From contig UEHQ01000011.1 of NCBI GenBank assembly GCA_900489925.1, forward strand, positions 62,460 to 126,459: a DNA stretch of 64,000 nt. Reading direction: 5' to 3'. Position 1 is the stretch's first letter. Every line of letters starts with the position of its first letter. Shown piece after piece: positions 53,571 through 62,949 of the stretch. A program made the translations under genes and the position numbers. The notes under the pieces are model-generated. The model had not been told where the DNA came from and did not search any database. It saw only the letters and a program-made list of their open reading frames with translations. The stretch is from Hyphomicrobiales bacterium. GTDB taxonomy: Bacteria; Pseudomonadota; Alphaproteobacteria; Rhizobiales; Rhizobiaceae.

Positions 53571-54554
53571 ATGCTTGCCGAACTTTCCACCCTTCTTGCC
53601 CCGTTGGCCGCGGCTATCGGCTACTCCTCCTACAAGGCGCGCCAGTTCGAGCGGACCCACCCCAACATCGGCGAACTGACCGATATCGGCTACCTGATCA
53701 ACGCGGTGCATGTTCCACGCCCCGATTCTGCCGATCTCCCGCCCCTGGTCTTCCTTCACGGCGCAAGCGGCAACCTGCTCGATCAGGTCGGCGCCTTCCT
53801 CGAGCCGCTGTCAGGGCGTGCGGAAATGCTCTTCGTCGATCGTCCCGGCCACGGCTATTCCGAGCGCGGCGGCCCGGAGAACGACCTGCCCTCCGGCCAG
53901 GCCGATGCGATTGCCACCCTTATGGACAAGCACGGCATTGAGAAGGCCATCATAGTCGGCCACTCGTTCGGCGGCGCCATTGCAGCAGCCTTTGGCGTGC
54001 GCCACCCCGACAAGACGGCGGGACTGCTGTTTCTCGCACCCGCCACCCACCCTTGGCCGGGCGGCATCGACTGGTATTACCACGCGGCCACCGCGCCTAT
54101 TATCGGCTGGATATTCAATCACGCCTTCGTCGTGCCGCTCGGCTTGCTGAAGCTTGAGCGCGGCACGATCAACGTTTTCCATCCCAATCCGCGTCCGGCG
54201 GATTACGTCGCGAAGACCGGCCCCTCCCTGGTGCTGCGACCCGATACGTTCCACCACAACGCCTCGGATCTCGCGCGGCTGCTCAGCTACCTCAAGGTGC
54301 AATCGCCGTCCTATGCCAGGATCACGGCGCCGACGGTGATCATCACCGGAGATAGCGATGCCATTGTCTGGGAACATCTTCATTCTCAGGGTCTGGCCCG
54401 CGATATCCCGGGATCGGAACTGGTGAAGATCAGGGGCGTCGGCCACAAGCCGGATTACCTCGCAACCGACGTCGCCATCGCGGCACTGGAGAAGATCGCA
54501 GGACAACCCCGCGACCTCCAGGCTGCCGCGCGCGCAGCCGAAAAGCGGCTCTAG
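53571..54554 (+). CDS. Alpha/beta hydrolase
   Basis: A 327-residue alpha/beta hydrolase. The oxyanion region is FLHGASGNLLDQ, nucleophile elbow IIVGHSFGGAIAAAFG (Ser near residue 132), the acid in VIITGDSDAIVWEHL, and the catalytic His in IRGVGHKPDYLAT. The N-terminus has a hydrophobic segment (LLAPLAAAIGYSSYKAR) that may anchor it. A lid domain follows near residues 165-230. Its last four bases overlap the stop of the convergent SDR gene. The substrate is unknown. Confidence 0.85.
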   Translation: MLAELSTLLAPLAAAIGYSSYKARQFERTHPNIGELTDIGYLINAVHVPRPDSADLPPLVFLHGASGNLLDQVGAFLEPLSGRAEMLFVDRPGHGYSERGGPENDLPSGQADAIATLMDKHGIEKAIIVGHSFGGAIAAAFGVRHPDKTAGLLFLAPATHPWPGGIDWYYHAATAPIIGWIFNHAFVVPLGLLKLERGTINVFHPNPRPADYVAKTGPSLVLRPDTFHHNASDLARLLSYLKVQSPSYARITAPTVIITGDSDAIVWEHLHSQGLARDIPGSELVKIRGVGHKPDYLATDVAIAALEKIAGQPRDLQAAARAAEKRL

Positions 54555-55267
54555 CCAGCCAGACTGAGCCCGCCATCGCAGGTCACGATGTGACCGCTCA
54601 TGAAGCTGTTTCCGATCAGGAAGCTGATTGCCTTGGCGACATCTTGCGGCTGTCCAACACGGCCTACGGGCGTGCGGCCAGCGAAGTCCTCGAAAAGGGC
54701 GGCGCGCTGCTGTTGCGGAACCGCATCCCACCATGGGGTATCGACTACCCCAGGCGAGACCCCGTTACAGCGGCGTGGCTTCAGCTCCACGGCGAGCACC
54801 CGCACTATCGCCTCGATCGCCGCGTTGACGGCGGCAAGACCTGCCGTTCCCGGCAGTGCCGCCTGGGCGCTTACGGCCGAAACGAACGTGATGCTGCCTT
54901 CGGACGCAAGGAATGGCAGGGCCGCTTGCGCCACCGCCGCCTGCGGAATGACCTTCGTCTGGAACCCCGCCAGCAGATCACTCATGGCAAGCGTTGCGAA
55001 AGGACCGGCACCATGCCCGCTTCCCAACGCGAGTACCAGATGATCGATAGAGCCGATCCCGGCGAATGCCGCGGCGGTCGCGCCCGCATCCATGGCGTCG
55101 AACGCCATGGTTCTCAGATCACCGCCCAGGGAGGCCTTTACCTGCGCAAGCTTTTCCTCGTTCCGCCCTGTGGCGGTTACGGCAAATCCTTGTTCTAGAA
55201 GTAATTTTACGGTGGCAAGGCCGATCCCCGAAGACCCGCCAACAACGACGACGTGCTGCAATGACAT
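54551..55267 (-). CDS. SDR family oxidoreductase
   Basis: A 238-residue short-chain dehydrogenase: VVVVGGSSGIGLATVKLLLE for NADP binding, then IDHLVLALGSGHGAG in place of the NNAG motif, FVSAVSAQAALPGTAGLAAV, and SGHIVTCDGGLSLAG at the end. The usual catalytic Tyr-x-x-x-Lys is not evident: the SAVSAQAALPGTAGLAAVNAAI run lacks both residues. So it is an atypical or catalytically altered member. ATG 55267 is preceded by AAGGAGC. It is divergent from an XRE regulator, presumably its controller. Confidence 0.85.
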   Translation of the reverse strand: MSLQHVVVVGGSSGIGLATVKLLLEQGFAVTATGRNEEKLAQVKASLGGDLRTMAFDAMDAGATAAAFAGIGSIDHLVLALGSGHGAGPFATLAMSDLLAGFQTKVIPQAAVAQAALPFLASEGSITFVSAVSAQAALPGTAGLAAVNAAIEAIVRVLAVELKPRRCNGVSPGVVDTPWWDAVPQQQRAALFEDFAGRTPVGRVGQPQDVAKAISFLIGNSFMSGHIVTCDGGLSLAG

Positions 55268-55370
55268 GATGTTGCTCCTTGAATGACGTAGCCGCCAGGA
55301 CGTCGATCGGCCGGCGACGGAAACATCATTGCTGAGGGCGACAATGGCAAACAGTTCCAGTTTTATCCTG

Positions 55371-55380
55371 GTATCGATAC
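55371..55380. promoter_or_regulatory. GTATCGATAC palindrome, candidate operator between SDR and XRE genes
   Basis: A 10-base perfect palindrome in the 127-base divergent region, flanked by TATCCTG and TGATATG, which extend the symmetry loosely. It is 14 bases before the regulator's ATG, overlapping likely promoter elements. Operators of MmyB-type XRE regulators are often short palindromes, hence the inference. Confidence 0.45.
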
Positions 55381-55394
55381 TGATATGATGCCTC

Positions 55395-56243
55395 ATGGAT
55401 CAGATATCGACAGACCCGAAGCTTGAGGCTCGCCGGCGTGAACTCGCGGCATTCCTGCGCTCGCGTCGCGAGCGGCTGACGCCCGCCGCCGCAAATCTGC
55501 CGGAAGGTTTTCGCAGACGCACGCCGGGGCTGCGCCGTGAAGAGCTCGCGATGCTCGCCGGGGTAGGCACCACTTGGTACACATGGCTGGAACAGGGGCG
55601 CGACGTTCGCCCGTCGCCGCAGGTTCTGTCCGCGCTTGCTGATGCGCTGCAGCTCGATCCGGCCGAACGCCAACACCTTTTTGTGCTCGCGGGCCGACCG
55701 GCCCCGGAGGCGCGGTCCGTCGGGCCGGAGATCGTAGGCGAGCCCCTGCAGCACATCTTGCGCACACTTAGCCACCAACCGGCCTATGTCCTCGGCCGTC
55801 GCTGGGATGTCCTCGCCTGGAACACGGCCGCGGCGAAGCTCTTCGGTGGCTACGATAACGCGGATCCAGATCAGCGGAACACGATGTACAGGCTGTTCGC
55901 CGATGCGGCGCATCGCAAGCTTCTTGTCGACTGGGACCATGTCGCGCGCGCCTCGCTTGCGATGTTCCGTGCTGACAGTGCTCGCTTTGCCGGGGATCCC
56001 GATTTCGAACGATTGATTGCGCTCCTGAAGGAGACAAGCCAAGAGTTCCGCGAGTGGTGGCCAAGACATGAGGTTTTGAGGCCACTGAGTGGTCTCAAGC
56101 GCATCGATCACCCGCTGAAGGGCCGGATGTCCTTTGAACACACCGGCCTGACCATCATGGGTGAGCCGGACATGAAACTGATCGTCTATACTCCGGTCGA
56201 TGTCGATGAGACGGAGAGGAAGTTGGCGGAACTGCTGGCTTGA
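55395..56243 (+). CDS. XRE family regulator with MmyB-like ligand-binding domain
   Basis: A 282-residue regulator: helix-turn-helix in ELAAFLRSRRERLTPAAANL and REELAMLAGVGTTWYTWLEQ (about residues 15-75), then an MmyB-like C-terminal domain (ILRTLSHQPAYVLGRRWDVL, FEHTGLTIMGEPDMKLIVYT). Such proteins commonly sit divergent to an oxidoreductase gene, as here. The ATG at 55395 has no classical ribosome site, so it may be leaderless. Ligand unknown; fatty-acyl or lipid-like molecules have been proposed for the family. Confidence 0.88.
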   Translation: MDQISTDPKLEARRRELAAFLRSRRERLTPAAANLPEGFRRRTPGLRREELAMLAGVGTTWYTWLEQGRDVRPSPQVLSALADALQLDPAERQHLFVLAGRPAPEARSVGPEIVGEPLQHILRTLSHQPAYVLGRRWDVLAWNTAAAKLFGGYDNADPDQRNTMYRLFADAAHRKLLVDWDHVARASLAMFRADSARFAGDPDFERLIALLKETSQEFREWWPRHEVLRPLSGLKRIDHPLKGRMSFEHTGLTIMGEPDMKLIVYTPVDVDETERKLAELLA

Positions 56244-56316
56244 GCGAGCGATCGATCATTGCCCCATCGGAGGGGAATCCCATATTCTCCTCATCGCCGT
56301 CCTTCGAGGGGAAGTC

Positions 56317-58062
56317 ATGGACCGCATTCGCATGAGATTCGTTGCTGCTTTCGCCGCGCTGTCGCTGGCCGTCTCGCCGCTGTTGCCGGCGTTTGCCGCC
56401 TCACCTGCACCTGTGGAGGCCGAACATGGAATGGTCGTGACCGCCCAACATCTCGCCACCGACGTCGGCGTCGATGTCTTGAAGAGCGGCGGCAATGCGG
56501 TGGATGCGGCGGTCGCCGTCGGTTATGCGCTGGCTGTCGTCTATCCGAGCGCGGGCAATATCGGTGGCGGCGGCTTCATGACGATCCGCCTGAAGGACGG
56601 ACGAAGCACGTTCCTGGATTTCCGCGAACGCGCTCCGCTTGCGGCGACCAAGACGATGTACCTCGACGCCAAGGGCGACATCGTGCCCCGTGCAAGTCTG
56701 GATGGCTATCTTGCTGTCGGCGTGCCCGGTTCGGTCATGGGTTTCGAGACTGCACGCGAAAAGTATGGAACGAAGTCCCGGGCGGCGCTGCTGGCACCGG
56801 CCATCCGCTTTGCACAGGAGGGCTTCACGCTTGGACAAGGGGATGCCGCGCTCCTCGCCGCCAGCGCCAAGCGGCTGGCAAAGGACGAAGCCGCGGCGAA
56901 GATCTTCCTCAAGTCGGATGGCAGCCCCTACGCCTCCGGCGAAAAACTGGTGCAGCCTGACCTTGCCACAGCACTTTCCGCCATTGCGGAAAAGGGACCG
57001 GACGCCTTCTACAAGGGCGCCCCGGCGGAAGCGATCGTCAAGGCAAGCCAGACCAAGGGCGGCCTGCTGGCGAAGGAAGACTTCGAGCAATATGCCGTGC
57101 GCGAGCTCAAGCCTGTCGAGTGCAGTTATCGCGGCTACGATATCATTTCCTCTCCTCCCCCCTCCTCCGGCGGCGTCATCATCTGCGAGATCCTCAATGT
57201 GCTGGAAGGCTACCCGCTCTCCTTCCTCGGCTACGGCTCGGCCGAGACCGTGCACCTGATGGTCGAGGCCATGCGCTACGCCTATGTGGACCGCAACGCC
57301 GCCCTCGGCGATCCCGATTTCATCGACAACCCGGTGACGACGCTGCTCGACAAGAGCTATGCCAAAGCCATCCGCGCAAAGATCGATACCTATAAATCCG
57401 GCACCTCCGCCAACCTGAAACCGATGGGCGCCAAGGAAAGCGTCGAGACCACGCATTACTCGATCATTGATGACGAGGGGAACGCCGTCGCCGTCACCTA
57501 CACGCTGAACGGCAATTTCGGCGCCGGCGTCGTGGCTCCGGGCACCGGGATCCTGCTCAACAACGAGATGGATGACTTCACCTCCAAGCCCGGCGTTCCG
57601 AACCTCTATGGTCTCGTTCAGGGCGAAGCCAACGCCATCGCGCCGAAGAAGACGCCTCTTTCCTCGATGAGTCCGACCATCGTCACCAAGGACGGCAAGC
57701 CCTTCATGGTGATCGGCAGCCCCGGCGGTTCGCGCATCATTACCATTACGCTGGAAGCCATTCTCAACGTCATCGACTTCGGCATGGACATCAGCCAGGC
57801 AGTCAACGCGCCGCGCATCCACCACCAATGGCAGCCGGACAAGATCTATCTCGAACCCTATGCGCTTTCTCCCGATACGATCCGGGCACTGATCGCGATG
57901 GGCCACACGCTGGACGACGGCAGTGGCCCGCCGCAATGGGGCCAGGCCGCTGGCATTCTCGTGGGCGGCAAGAGCCTTGCCGGCATCGAGAAAGGCGGCG
58001 GCGCGCGCTACAACGGCGCCATGGACAGCCGCGCGGTCGAGGGCTCGGCCGGCGGCTACTGA
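56317..58062 (+). CDS. ggt: Gamma-glutamyltransferase
   Basis: Cleaves glutathione and gamma-glutamyl compounds in the periplasm. The 581-residue precursor has a signal peptide (MRFVAAFAALSLAVSPLLPAFA) and autoprocesses at Thr378 in SVETTHYSIIDDEGNAV, the conserved TTHYS site that makes the small subunit. Other motifs are GNAVDAAVAVGYALAVVYPS, GGGGFMTIRL and SPGGSRIITITLEAILN. GAGGGGA precedes ATG 56317. It stands alone, five bases from the stop of a convergent gene. Confidence 0.95.
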   Translation: MDRIRMRFVAAFAALSLAVSPLLPAFAASPAPVEAEHGMVVTAQHLATDVGVDVLKSGGNAVDAAVAVGYALAVVYPSAGNIGGGGFMTIRLKDGRSTFLDFRERAPLAATKTMYLDAKGDIVPRASLDGYLAVGVPGSVMGFETAREKYGTKSRAALLAPAIRFAQEGFTLGQGDAALLAASAKRLAKDEAAAKIFLKSDGSPYASGEKLVQPDLATALSAIAEKGPDAFYKGAPAEAIVKASQTKGGLLAKEDFEQYAVRELKPVECSYRGYDIISSPPPSSGGVIICEILNVLEGYPLSFLGYGSAETVHLMVEAMRYAYVDRNAALGDPDFIDNPVTTLLDKSYAKAIRAKIDTYKSGTSANLKPMGAKESVETTHYSIIDDEGNAVAVTYTLNGNFGAGVVAPGTGILLNNEMDDFTSKPGVPNLYGLVQGEANAIAPKKTPLSSMSPTIVTKDGKPFMVIGSPGGSRIITITLEAILNVIDFGMDISQAVNAPRIHHQWQPDKIYLEPYALSPDTIRALIAMGHTLDDGSGPPQWGQAAGILVGGKSLAGIEKGGGARYNGAMDSRAVEGSAGGY

Positions 58063-58067
58063 CGCCA

Positions 58068-58775
58068 TCAGCGGATCGTCGTGCGGGCGTATTCGGCCTT
58101 GATCGTCACGACAGGCTTTGCGCCCGCAACGCTCGGTCGCGCGCTGTCGATCAGCGACGCCTTGGCGGTCACGGTATAATCGACCGGCACATCCTTGCCG
58201 AAATCGAAATAGCTGTCGATGGAATGCGCGATCACCGCCACCGTCTCGTCTGCGGTCAACCGGTCGTAGACCAGATGCGCCCGGACCGCGGCGCTATCGA
58301 TACTCACGCTCGAGACGTGCCCCTGAAGCGTGATGTCGGCGGCCTTGGCGGCGAGGCCGAGGCTCGCAAAATCACCGTCGAACCGTGCCATGACGGCCTG
58401 CTGATCCACGCGAACGGCACCGCCCGGCGGAATATTGGCAAGCACCTCCGGCGAGCAATCGGAGAGATCGAACCATTTCGACGAGGCAACCGCGATCCGC
58501 AGCGTCGTGCCTTCGATCTGCATCCGGCTCTGGTCCTGGCAGCCGTTAAAGAACCAGCTCGAATACCAGCGGCTGAACCAGCCGTCGCGCCGGCCGCGCG
58601 TCTCGGCGCGATAAGGCTCGTTGGGTTTCGTGCTGATCTTGATCGAACTGGCATCGCCGCTGATGACAACAGAGCGGATCGCGGAAACGTCGAGCGCCTC
58701 CCCGGTCTTCCAGCCATCGGCAAAGGCCGAAACCAGTGTCATCAGCAGCATTGGTATCACTATGAATATCGTCAT
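58068..58775 (-). CDS. Exported protein, possibly GIN/DUF2807-like
   Basis: A 235-residue protein with a signal peptide (IFIVIPMLLMTLVSAFADG) and an all-beta mature part with repeats of short strands (SVVISGDASSIKISTKPN, ITLQGHVSSVSIDSAAVRAH). The pattern resembles DUF2807/GIN beta-helix proteins, but I am unsure. A pair of Cys residues is in FNGCQDQ and LSDCSPE. It is divergent from the membrane-bound AraC regulator, which may control it. Confidence 0.7.
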   Translation of the reverse strand: MTIFIVIPMLLMTLVSAFADGWKTGEALDVSAIRSVVISGDASSIKISTKPNEPYRAETRGRRDGWFSRWYSSWFFNGCQDQSRMQIEGTTLRIAVASSKWFDLSDCSPEVLANIPPGGAVRVDQQAVMARFDGDFASLGLAAKAADITLQGHVSSVSIDSAAVRAHLVYDRLTADETVAVIAHSIDSYFDFGKDVPVDYTVTAKASLIDSARPSVAGAKPVVTIKAEYARTTIR

Positions 58776-58935
58776 CGCCTGTCTCCTTGTGCGACACCGC
58801 TCCCATCGAACGGCGAGCCCAGGTTCTTACGACGCGCGCAAAATCGAGACCTCGATCGCAATCCGGGTCGCCCGCGATTGCGATCGAGGTCATTGTCGTG
58901 CTGATATCTCTCTGCCTGTATCGGGACCCGACCCC

Positions 58936-60012
58936 ATGATTTTCGTGCCGCTGCCCTTTGTCGTCACATTGCTGCTCCTCATCCTGCTCGTGCGCATGGT
59001 GCGGCAAACCGACGGTATAACGCCTGAGAAGCGCCCCTTCCTGATTCTGACGACGCTCTACGCGCTGCAATCGGTGCTTATCGGCCTGCGCTGGGGCTAT
59101 GACATCATCGCCCTGATGCCCGCCCAGGCGGTGCTCGCGACACTCATCGCCGCCTTTGCCTGGATCGGTTTCAGCAGCCTGGCGCGGGAGACACCTGCTT
59201 CGTGGCTGCGTCTTTCTCCACATCTCCTGCCGGCCCTTCTCGTGCTGGTGCTGATGGCCTTCTGGCGCGACCCGGTGGGGATCGTCGTCACCCTTACCTT
59301 CGCAGGCTATGGCTTCGCGCTCTTCTGGCTCGCCCGCCACGGTCCCGACGGGCTGGTCTCCTCGCGGCTCGACGGCGCCCTGCTTTCCTATCGCTCACTG
59401 CTGATCACCGGCTTCGCGCTGCTCGCCTCGACCGCCGCCGACATCGTCATCAGCTTCGATTTCTACCGGACAGGCGGCGCCAACGCCGGCGCGGTGGTCG
59501 CGGTCGGCAATGTCATCTCGCTGCTGGTGCTCGGCACGGCTGCCGTTGTCGCCAGTAGCAGCCAGTCCTCGGAGACGACCACGCCGTCACCAGCACCCCA
59601 GCTCGCGACCTTGGGCCCGACCGAGGAGGACGACGCGGTCGCGCGGTCGCTGGACGACCTCATGCGGTCCCGCCAACTCTACCGCGACCCCGAACTCAAT
59701 CTCGGCCGCATAGCGCGCAAGATGAACCTGCCCGCCCGCCGCGTCTCAGTCGCAGTGAACCGCGTGCATGGCATGAGCGTGTCACAGTATGTCAATGATT
59801 TCCGCATCCGCGCTGCCTGCGAGCTGTTGGCGGCCAGCGATGAACCCGTCACAAGGCTGATGTTCGATTGTGGCTTCATCAGCAAATCGAACTTCAATCG
59901 CGAATTCCTGCGCGTCACCGGCACCAATCCCACCGAATTCAGACGCCGCAACCCCGGCAAGCCGACAACGTTCGATCCGCCTGTCGCGAGGAAGCTTTTC
60001 GTGTCACCGTGA
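58936..60012 (+). CDS. Membrane-anchored AraC-type regulator
   Basis: A 358-residue protein with six or seven hydrophobic helices in residues 1-215 (for example FVVTLLLLILLVRMV and LLITGFALLASTAADIVISF), then an AraC HTH domain at the C-terminus (LGRIARKMNLPARRVSVAVN, FDCGFISKSNFNREFLRVTG). This layout suggests a membrane sensor linked directly to DNA binding. ATG 58936 gives the best N-terminus; a longer frame begins far upstream in the divergent gene. It is divergent from the exported beta-protein gene and is followed by a threonine dehydratase-like gene. Confidence 0.85.
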   Translation: MIFVPLPFVVTLLLLILLVRMVRQTDGITPEKRPFLILTTLYALQSVLIGLRWGYDIIALMPAQAVLATLIAAFAWIGFSSLARETPASWLRLSPHLLPALLVLVLMAFWRDPVGIVVTLTFAGYGFALFWLARHGPDGLVSSRLDGALLSYRSLLITGFALLASTAADIVISFDFYRTGGANAGAVVAVGNVISLLVLGTAAVVASSSQSSETTTPSPAPQLATLGPTEEDDAVARSLDDLMRSRQLYRDPELNLGRIARKMNLPARRVSVAVNRVHGMSVSQYVNDFRIRAACELLAASDEPVTRLMFDCGFISKSNFNREFLRVTGTNPTEFRRRNPGKPTTFDPPVARKLFVSP

Positions 60013-60082
60013 CAAAGTCGCCGTTCACAACAAGCCTGCGCCATCCTATGCATGTCGGGATTATCATCTGAAAGAGCTTTTC

Positions 60083-61057
60083 ATGGTCAGCATTGAAATG
60101 ATCGTCGCAGCTCGCGCTCGTCTGCGCGGACATGCGCGCCGCACGCCGCTTCTTTCCTCCCCGTTCATCGACGAGATTGCCGGCCGGCGGGTGTTCGTGA
60201 AGGCCGAGTGCCTGCAGCACACCGGCTCCTTCAAGTTCCGTGGTGGCTGGTCTGCCGTTTCCGCGCTTGATCCGGCCGTCCGCAGCCGCGGCGTCATCGC
60301 GTTTTCCTCCGGCAATCACGCGCAGGGTGTGGCGCTGGCCGCCAAGCTGCATGGCGTGCCATCCGTCATCATCATGCCGGCCGATGCGCCGAAGCTGAAG
60401 ATCGCCAATACGCGCGCGCTCGGCGCCGAAGTCGTGCTCTATGATCGTGCGACACAGGATCGCGATGCCATCGGCGCCGAGCTTTCGTCCGCCCGTGGGC
60501 TGACCCTGATCAAGCCATTCGACGAGCCGCAGGTGATCGCCGGTCAGGGCACGACGGGTCTCGAGATCGCCGAGCAGGCGGAAGAGGAAGGCGTCAAGTC
60601 GGCCGAGGTGCTGGTCCCCTGCGGCGGCGGCGGTCTGTCGTCCGGGATTGCGCTGGCACTCGAAGCAAGCGCCCCGGCATTCCGTGTTCGCCCGTGCGAG
60701 CCCGATGGTTTCGACGATTTCACGCGGTCGCTGGCCTCAGGCAAGATCGAGCGCAATGCGACGATGACCGGCTCGATCTGCGATGCGATCATCACACCGC
60801 AGCCCGGCAACATCACCTTCCCGATCCTGCAGCGTCTCTCGGGCGCTGGCATTGTCGTGACGGACGAAGAGGCGCTGCGCGCCATGGCGCTCGCCTTCGT
60901 CCGGCTGAAGATCGTCGTCGAACCCGGCGGCGCGGTGGCACTTGCCGCAGCACTCTTCCATGGCGATGAGCTGGAAGACGACAACGTCGTCGTCGTCACC
61001 TCGGGAGGCAACGTCGACGCCGATATCTTCGCCGAGGCTTTGGCAAGGCACGGATAG
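60083..61057 (+). CDS. Threonine/serine dehydratase family (PLP, fold type II)
   Basis: A 324-residue PLP enzyme like catabolic threonine dehydratase or serine racemase. The PLP-lysine is in HTGSFKFRGGWSAVSAL, the substrate loop in AFSSGNHAQGVALAAKLHGV, the phosphate-binding GGGGLSSG in VLVPCGGGGLSSGIALALEA, and VVTSGGNVDADIF near the end. No ACT domain, so it is not the feedback-controlled biosynthetic IlvA. GAAAGAG lies before ATG 60083. The Arg/Cys-rich CRVRPCEP-like stretch near FRVRPCEPDGFDD replaces the usual 'VEP'. Confidence 0.9.
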   Translation: MVSIEMIVAARARLRGHARRTPLLSSPFIDEIAGRRVFVKAECLQHTGSFKFRGGWSAVSALDPAVRSRGVIAFSSGNHAQGVALAAKLHGVPSVIIMPADAPKLKIANTRALGAEVVLYDRATQDRDAIGAELSSARGLTLIKPFDEPQVIAGQGTTGLEIAEQAEEEGVKSAEVLVPCGGGGLSSGIALALEASAPAFRVRPCEPDGFDDFTRSLASGKIERNATMTGSICDAIITPQPGNITFPILQRLSGAGIVVTDEEALRAMALAFVRLKIVVEPGGAVALAAALFHGDELEDDNVVVVTSGGNVDADIFAEALARHG

Positions 61058-61088
61058 AGGCAGGCCAGGCCTGCCTCACCCTTTCTCT

Positions 61089-61886
61089 TTAAGCGGCCTT
61101 GTAGCGCGCAGCCGGTGCGGCGCGTGACAGGTTCGGCATCAGCGCCTGACGAGCATCCTCGTAGGCCTTGAGCAATCCGGCATCCTCGAGAGCCGGAATG
61201 GTCGCGAACTCGCCCTGGTCGAAACCGGCGAGCGCTGCGTCCACCATGTCTTCGGCCTGCATGACGATTTCGGTCGGCAGGTGCTCGACCGGCGTACCGG
61301 CGATGCCCCAGAATTCGGTCGCCGTCGCTCCCGGCAGCACCGCCTGGATGCGGATGTTCTTGTCCGCCAGCTCGTGCTTCAGCGATTGGCTGAAGGCGAG
61401 AACGAAAGCCTTGCTGGCCCCATAGACGCCGTTCAGCACCTCGGGCGCGATCGCCACGATCGACGCGATGTTGATGATCGCGCCACCACCGCGGGCAACA
61501 AAGCCGGGCACGGCGGCATAGGTCAGCCGCATCAACGACGTGACGTTGAGATCGACCATTGCCTGCATCTTGTCGACATCGGAGGCAAGCAACGGCGCGG
61601 TGCCGCCGACGCCTGCATTGTTGACCAGAAGCGTGATGCTGCGATCGCTCTTCAGCACCGCCTCGACACGCGCCAGATCGGCTTTCTTGCCGAGATCGGC
61701 CGGAATGGTTTCAATCGTCCTGCCCGTTTCCTGGGTCAGCTTGGTCGCAAGGTCTGAAAGACGTTCCGCATTGCGGGCGACCAGAATGAGGTCATAGCCG
61801 CGCTTTGCCAGCCGCTGAGCATAGATCGCACCGATCCCCGATGACGCACCGGTAACGAGTGCGGTTCCTTTGTGCTGTTCGGTCAT
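61089..61886 (-). CDS. SDR family oxidoreductase (DltE-like)
   Basis: A 265-residue SDR with ALVTGASSGIGAIYAQRLAK, ITLLVNNAGVGGTAPLLAS, the catalytic IINIASIVAIAPEVLNGVYG then ASKAF (Tyr-x-x-x-Lys), and the C-terminal EDMVDAALAGFDQGEFATIP region typical of the DltE/YdfG-like cluster. TTGGAGAA precedes ATG 61886. Divergent to a DJ-1/AraC regulator 118 bases away, which likely controls it. Confidence 0.9.
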   Translation of the reverse strand: MTEQHKGTALVTGASSGIGAIYAQRLAKRGYDLILVARNAERLSDLATKLTQETGRTIETIPADLGKKADLARVEAVLKSDRSITLLVNNAGVGGTAPLLASDVDKMQAMVDLNVTSLMRLTYAAVPGFVARGGGAIINIASIVAIAPEVLNGVYGASKAFVLAFSQSLKHELADKNIRIQAVLPGATATEFWGIAGTPVEHLPTEIVMQAEDMVDAALAGFDQGEFATIPALEDAGLLKAYEDARQALMPNLSRAAPAARYKAA

Positions 61887-62004
61887 TGTCGTTCTCCAAG
61901 TTGGCAACAGCGCCTGCTGTTGGCTTGAGGAGAGTCTTACGCCTGATTGCCAATGTCTTGAATGTCATATAAACCACCTTTTAGGACAAACGGAGTTTTG
62001 AGCC

Positions 62005-62949
62005 ATGCAGCGCATTGCCGTCCTGCTCTTTCCTGGCTTTCAGATGATGAGCCTCGCCGCCATCTCCGCCTTCGAGTTCGCCAACCTCGAACTCGGCGAA
62101 CAGGCCTACGACATCGCCTATCTCTCGGAGACCGGTGGACCGATAGGGGGCTCCTTCGGCGTCACGATGCAGACGACGCAGTTCGACGATCCCGCTTTCG
62201 ATACGTTGCTGGTGTCGGGTGCGGTCGGCATCAAGCTACCGACTCCAGGAGAAGGCGAGTTCATCCGCAAGGCGCTTGCCGCCTCCCGTCGTGTCGCCTC
62301 GATCTGCACCGGCGCATTTCTGCTTGCCGACGCGGGCGTGCTGGACGGCCGTCGCGCCACGACCCACTGGCTCCTCGCCCGCGAACTGCAATCGCGCTAC
62401 CCCAAGGTCAGGATCGAGGAGGATCGCATCTTCATCATCGACGGCTCCGTCTGGAGCTCGGCGGGCATGACGGCTGGAGTGGATCTCGCGCTTGCCATGG
62501 TCGAGAAGGACCACGGCGCCGATATCGCCCGCGCCGTCGCCCGAAAGCTCGTCGTCTATCACCGCCGCGCCGGCGGCCAGTCGCAGTTCTCCGCGCTGCT
62601 GGAGCTGGAGCCGAAATCGGACCGCATTCAGAAGGCGCTGGCGCATGCGCGCGGCAACCTGAAGAACACGTTGTCAGTCGAGGAGCTGGCGGAGGCGGCC
62701 GCACTCAGCCCCCGCCAGTTCAGCCGGACGTTTCGCGCGGAGACCGGCCAATCGCCGGCCAAGGCAGTGGAGAACCTGCGCCTCGAGGCGGCTCGCCTGA
62801 TGATGGAACAGGGCCGGCACCCGATTGATGTCGTTGCCGCCGAAACAGGTTTCACGGATCGCGAGAGGATGCGCCGCGCCTTCCTGCGCGCCTTCGGCCA
62901 GCCGCCGCAGGCGATCCGCCGAAACGCGCAGCGCGAATATCAGACATAG
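62005..62949 (+). CDS. GlxA family regulator (DJ-1/PfpI plus AraC domains)
   Basis: A 314-residue regulator: residues 1-170 form a DJ-1/PfpI-like domain (IAVLLFPGFQMMSLAAISAF, the nucleophile-elbow sequence ASICTGAFLLADAGVLDGRR with Cys near residue 98), and residues 215-310 form the AraC DNA-binding domain (LSVEELAEAAALSPRQFSRT, IDVVAAETGFTDRERMRRAF). Family members respond to amines or betaine-like compounds. Its last ten bases overlap the stop region of the convergent LysR gene. Confidence 0.9.
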   Translation: MQRIAVLLFPGFQMMSLAAISAFEFANLELGEQAYDIAYLSETGGPIGGSFGVTMQTTQFDDPAFDTLLVSGAVGIKLPTPGEGEFIRKALAASRRVASICTGAFLLADAGVLDGRRATTHWLLARELQSRYPKVRIEEDRIFIIDGSVWSSAGMTAGVDLALAMVEKDHGADIARAVARKLVVYHRRAGGQSQFSALLELEPKSDRIQKALAHARGNLKNTLSVEELAEAAALSPRQFSRTFRAETGQSPAKAVENLRLEAARLMMEQGRHPIDVVAAETGFTDRERMRRAFLRAFGQPPQAIRRNAQREYQT

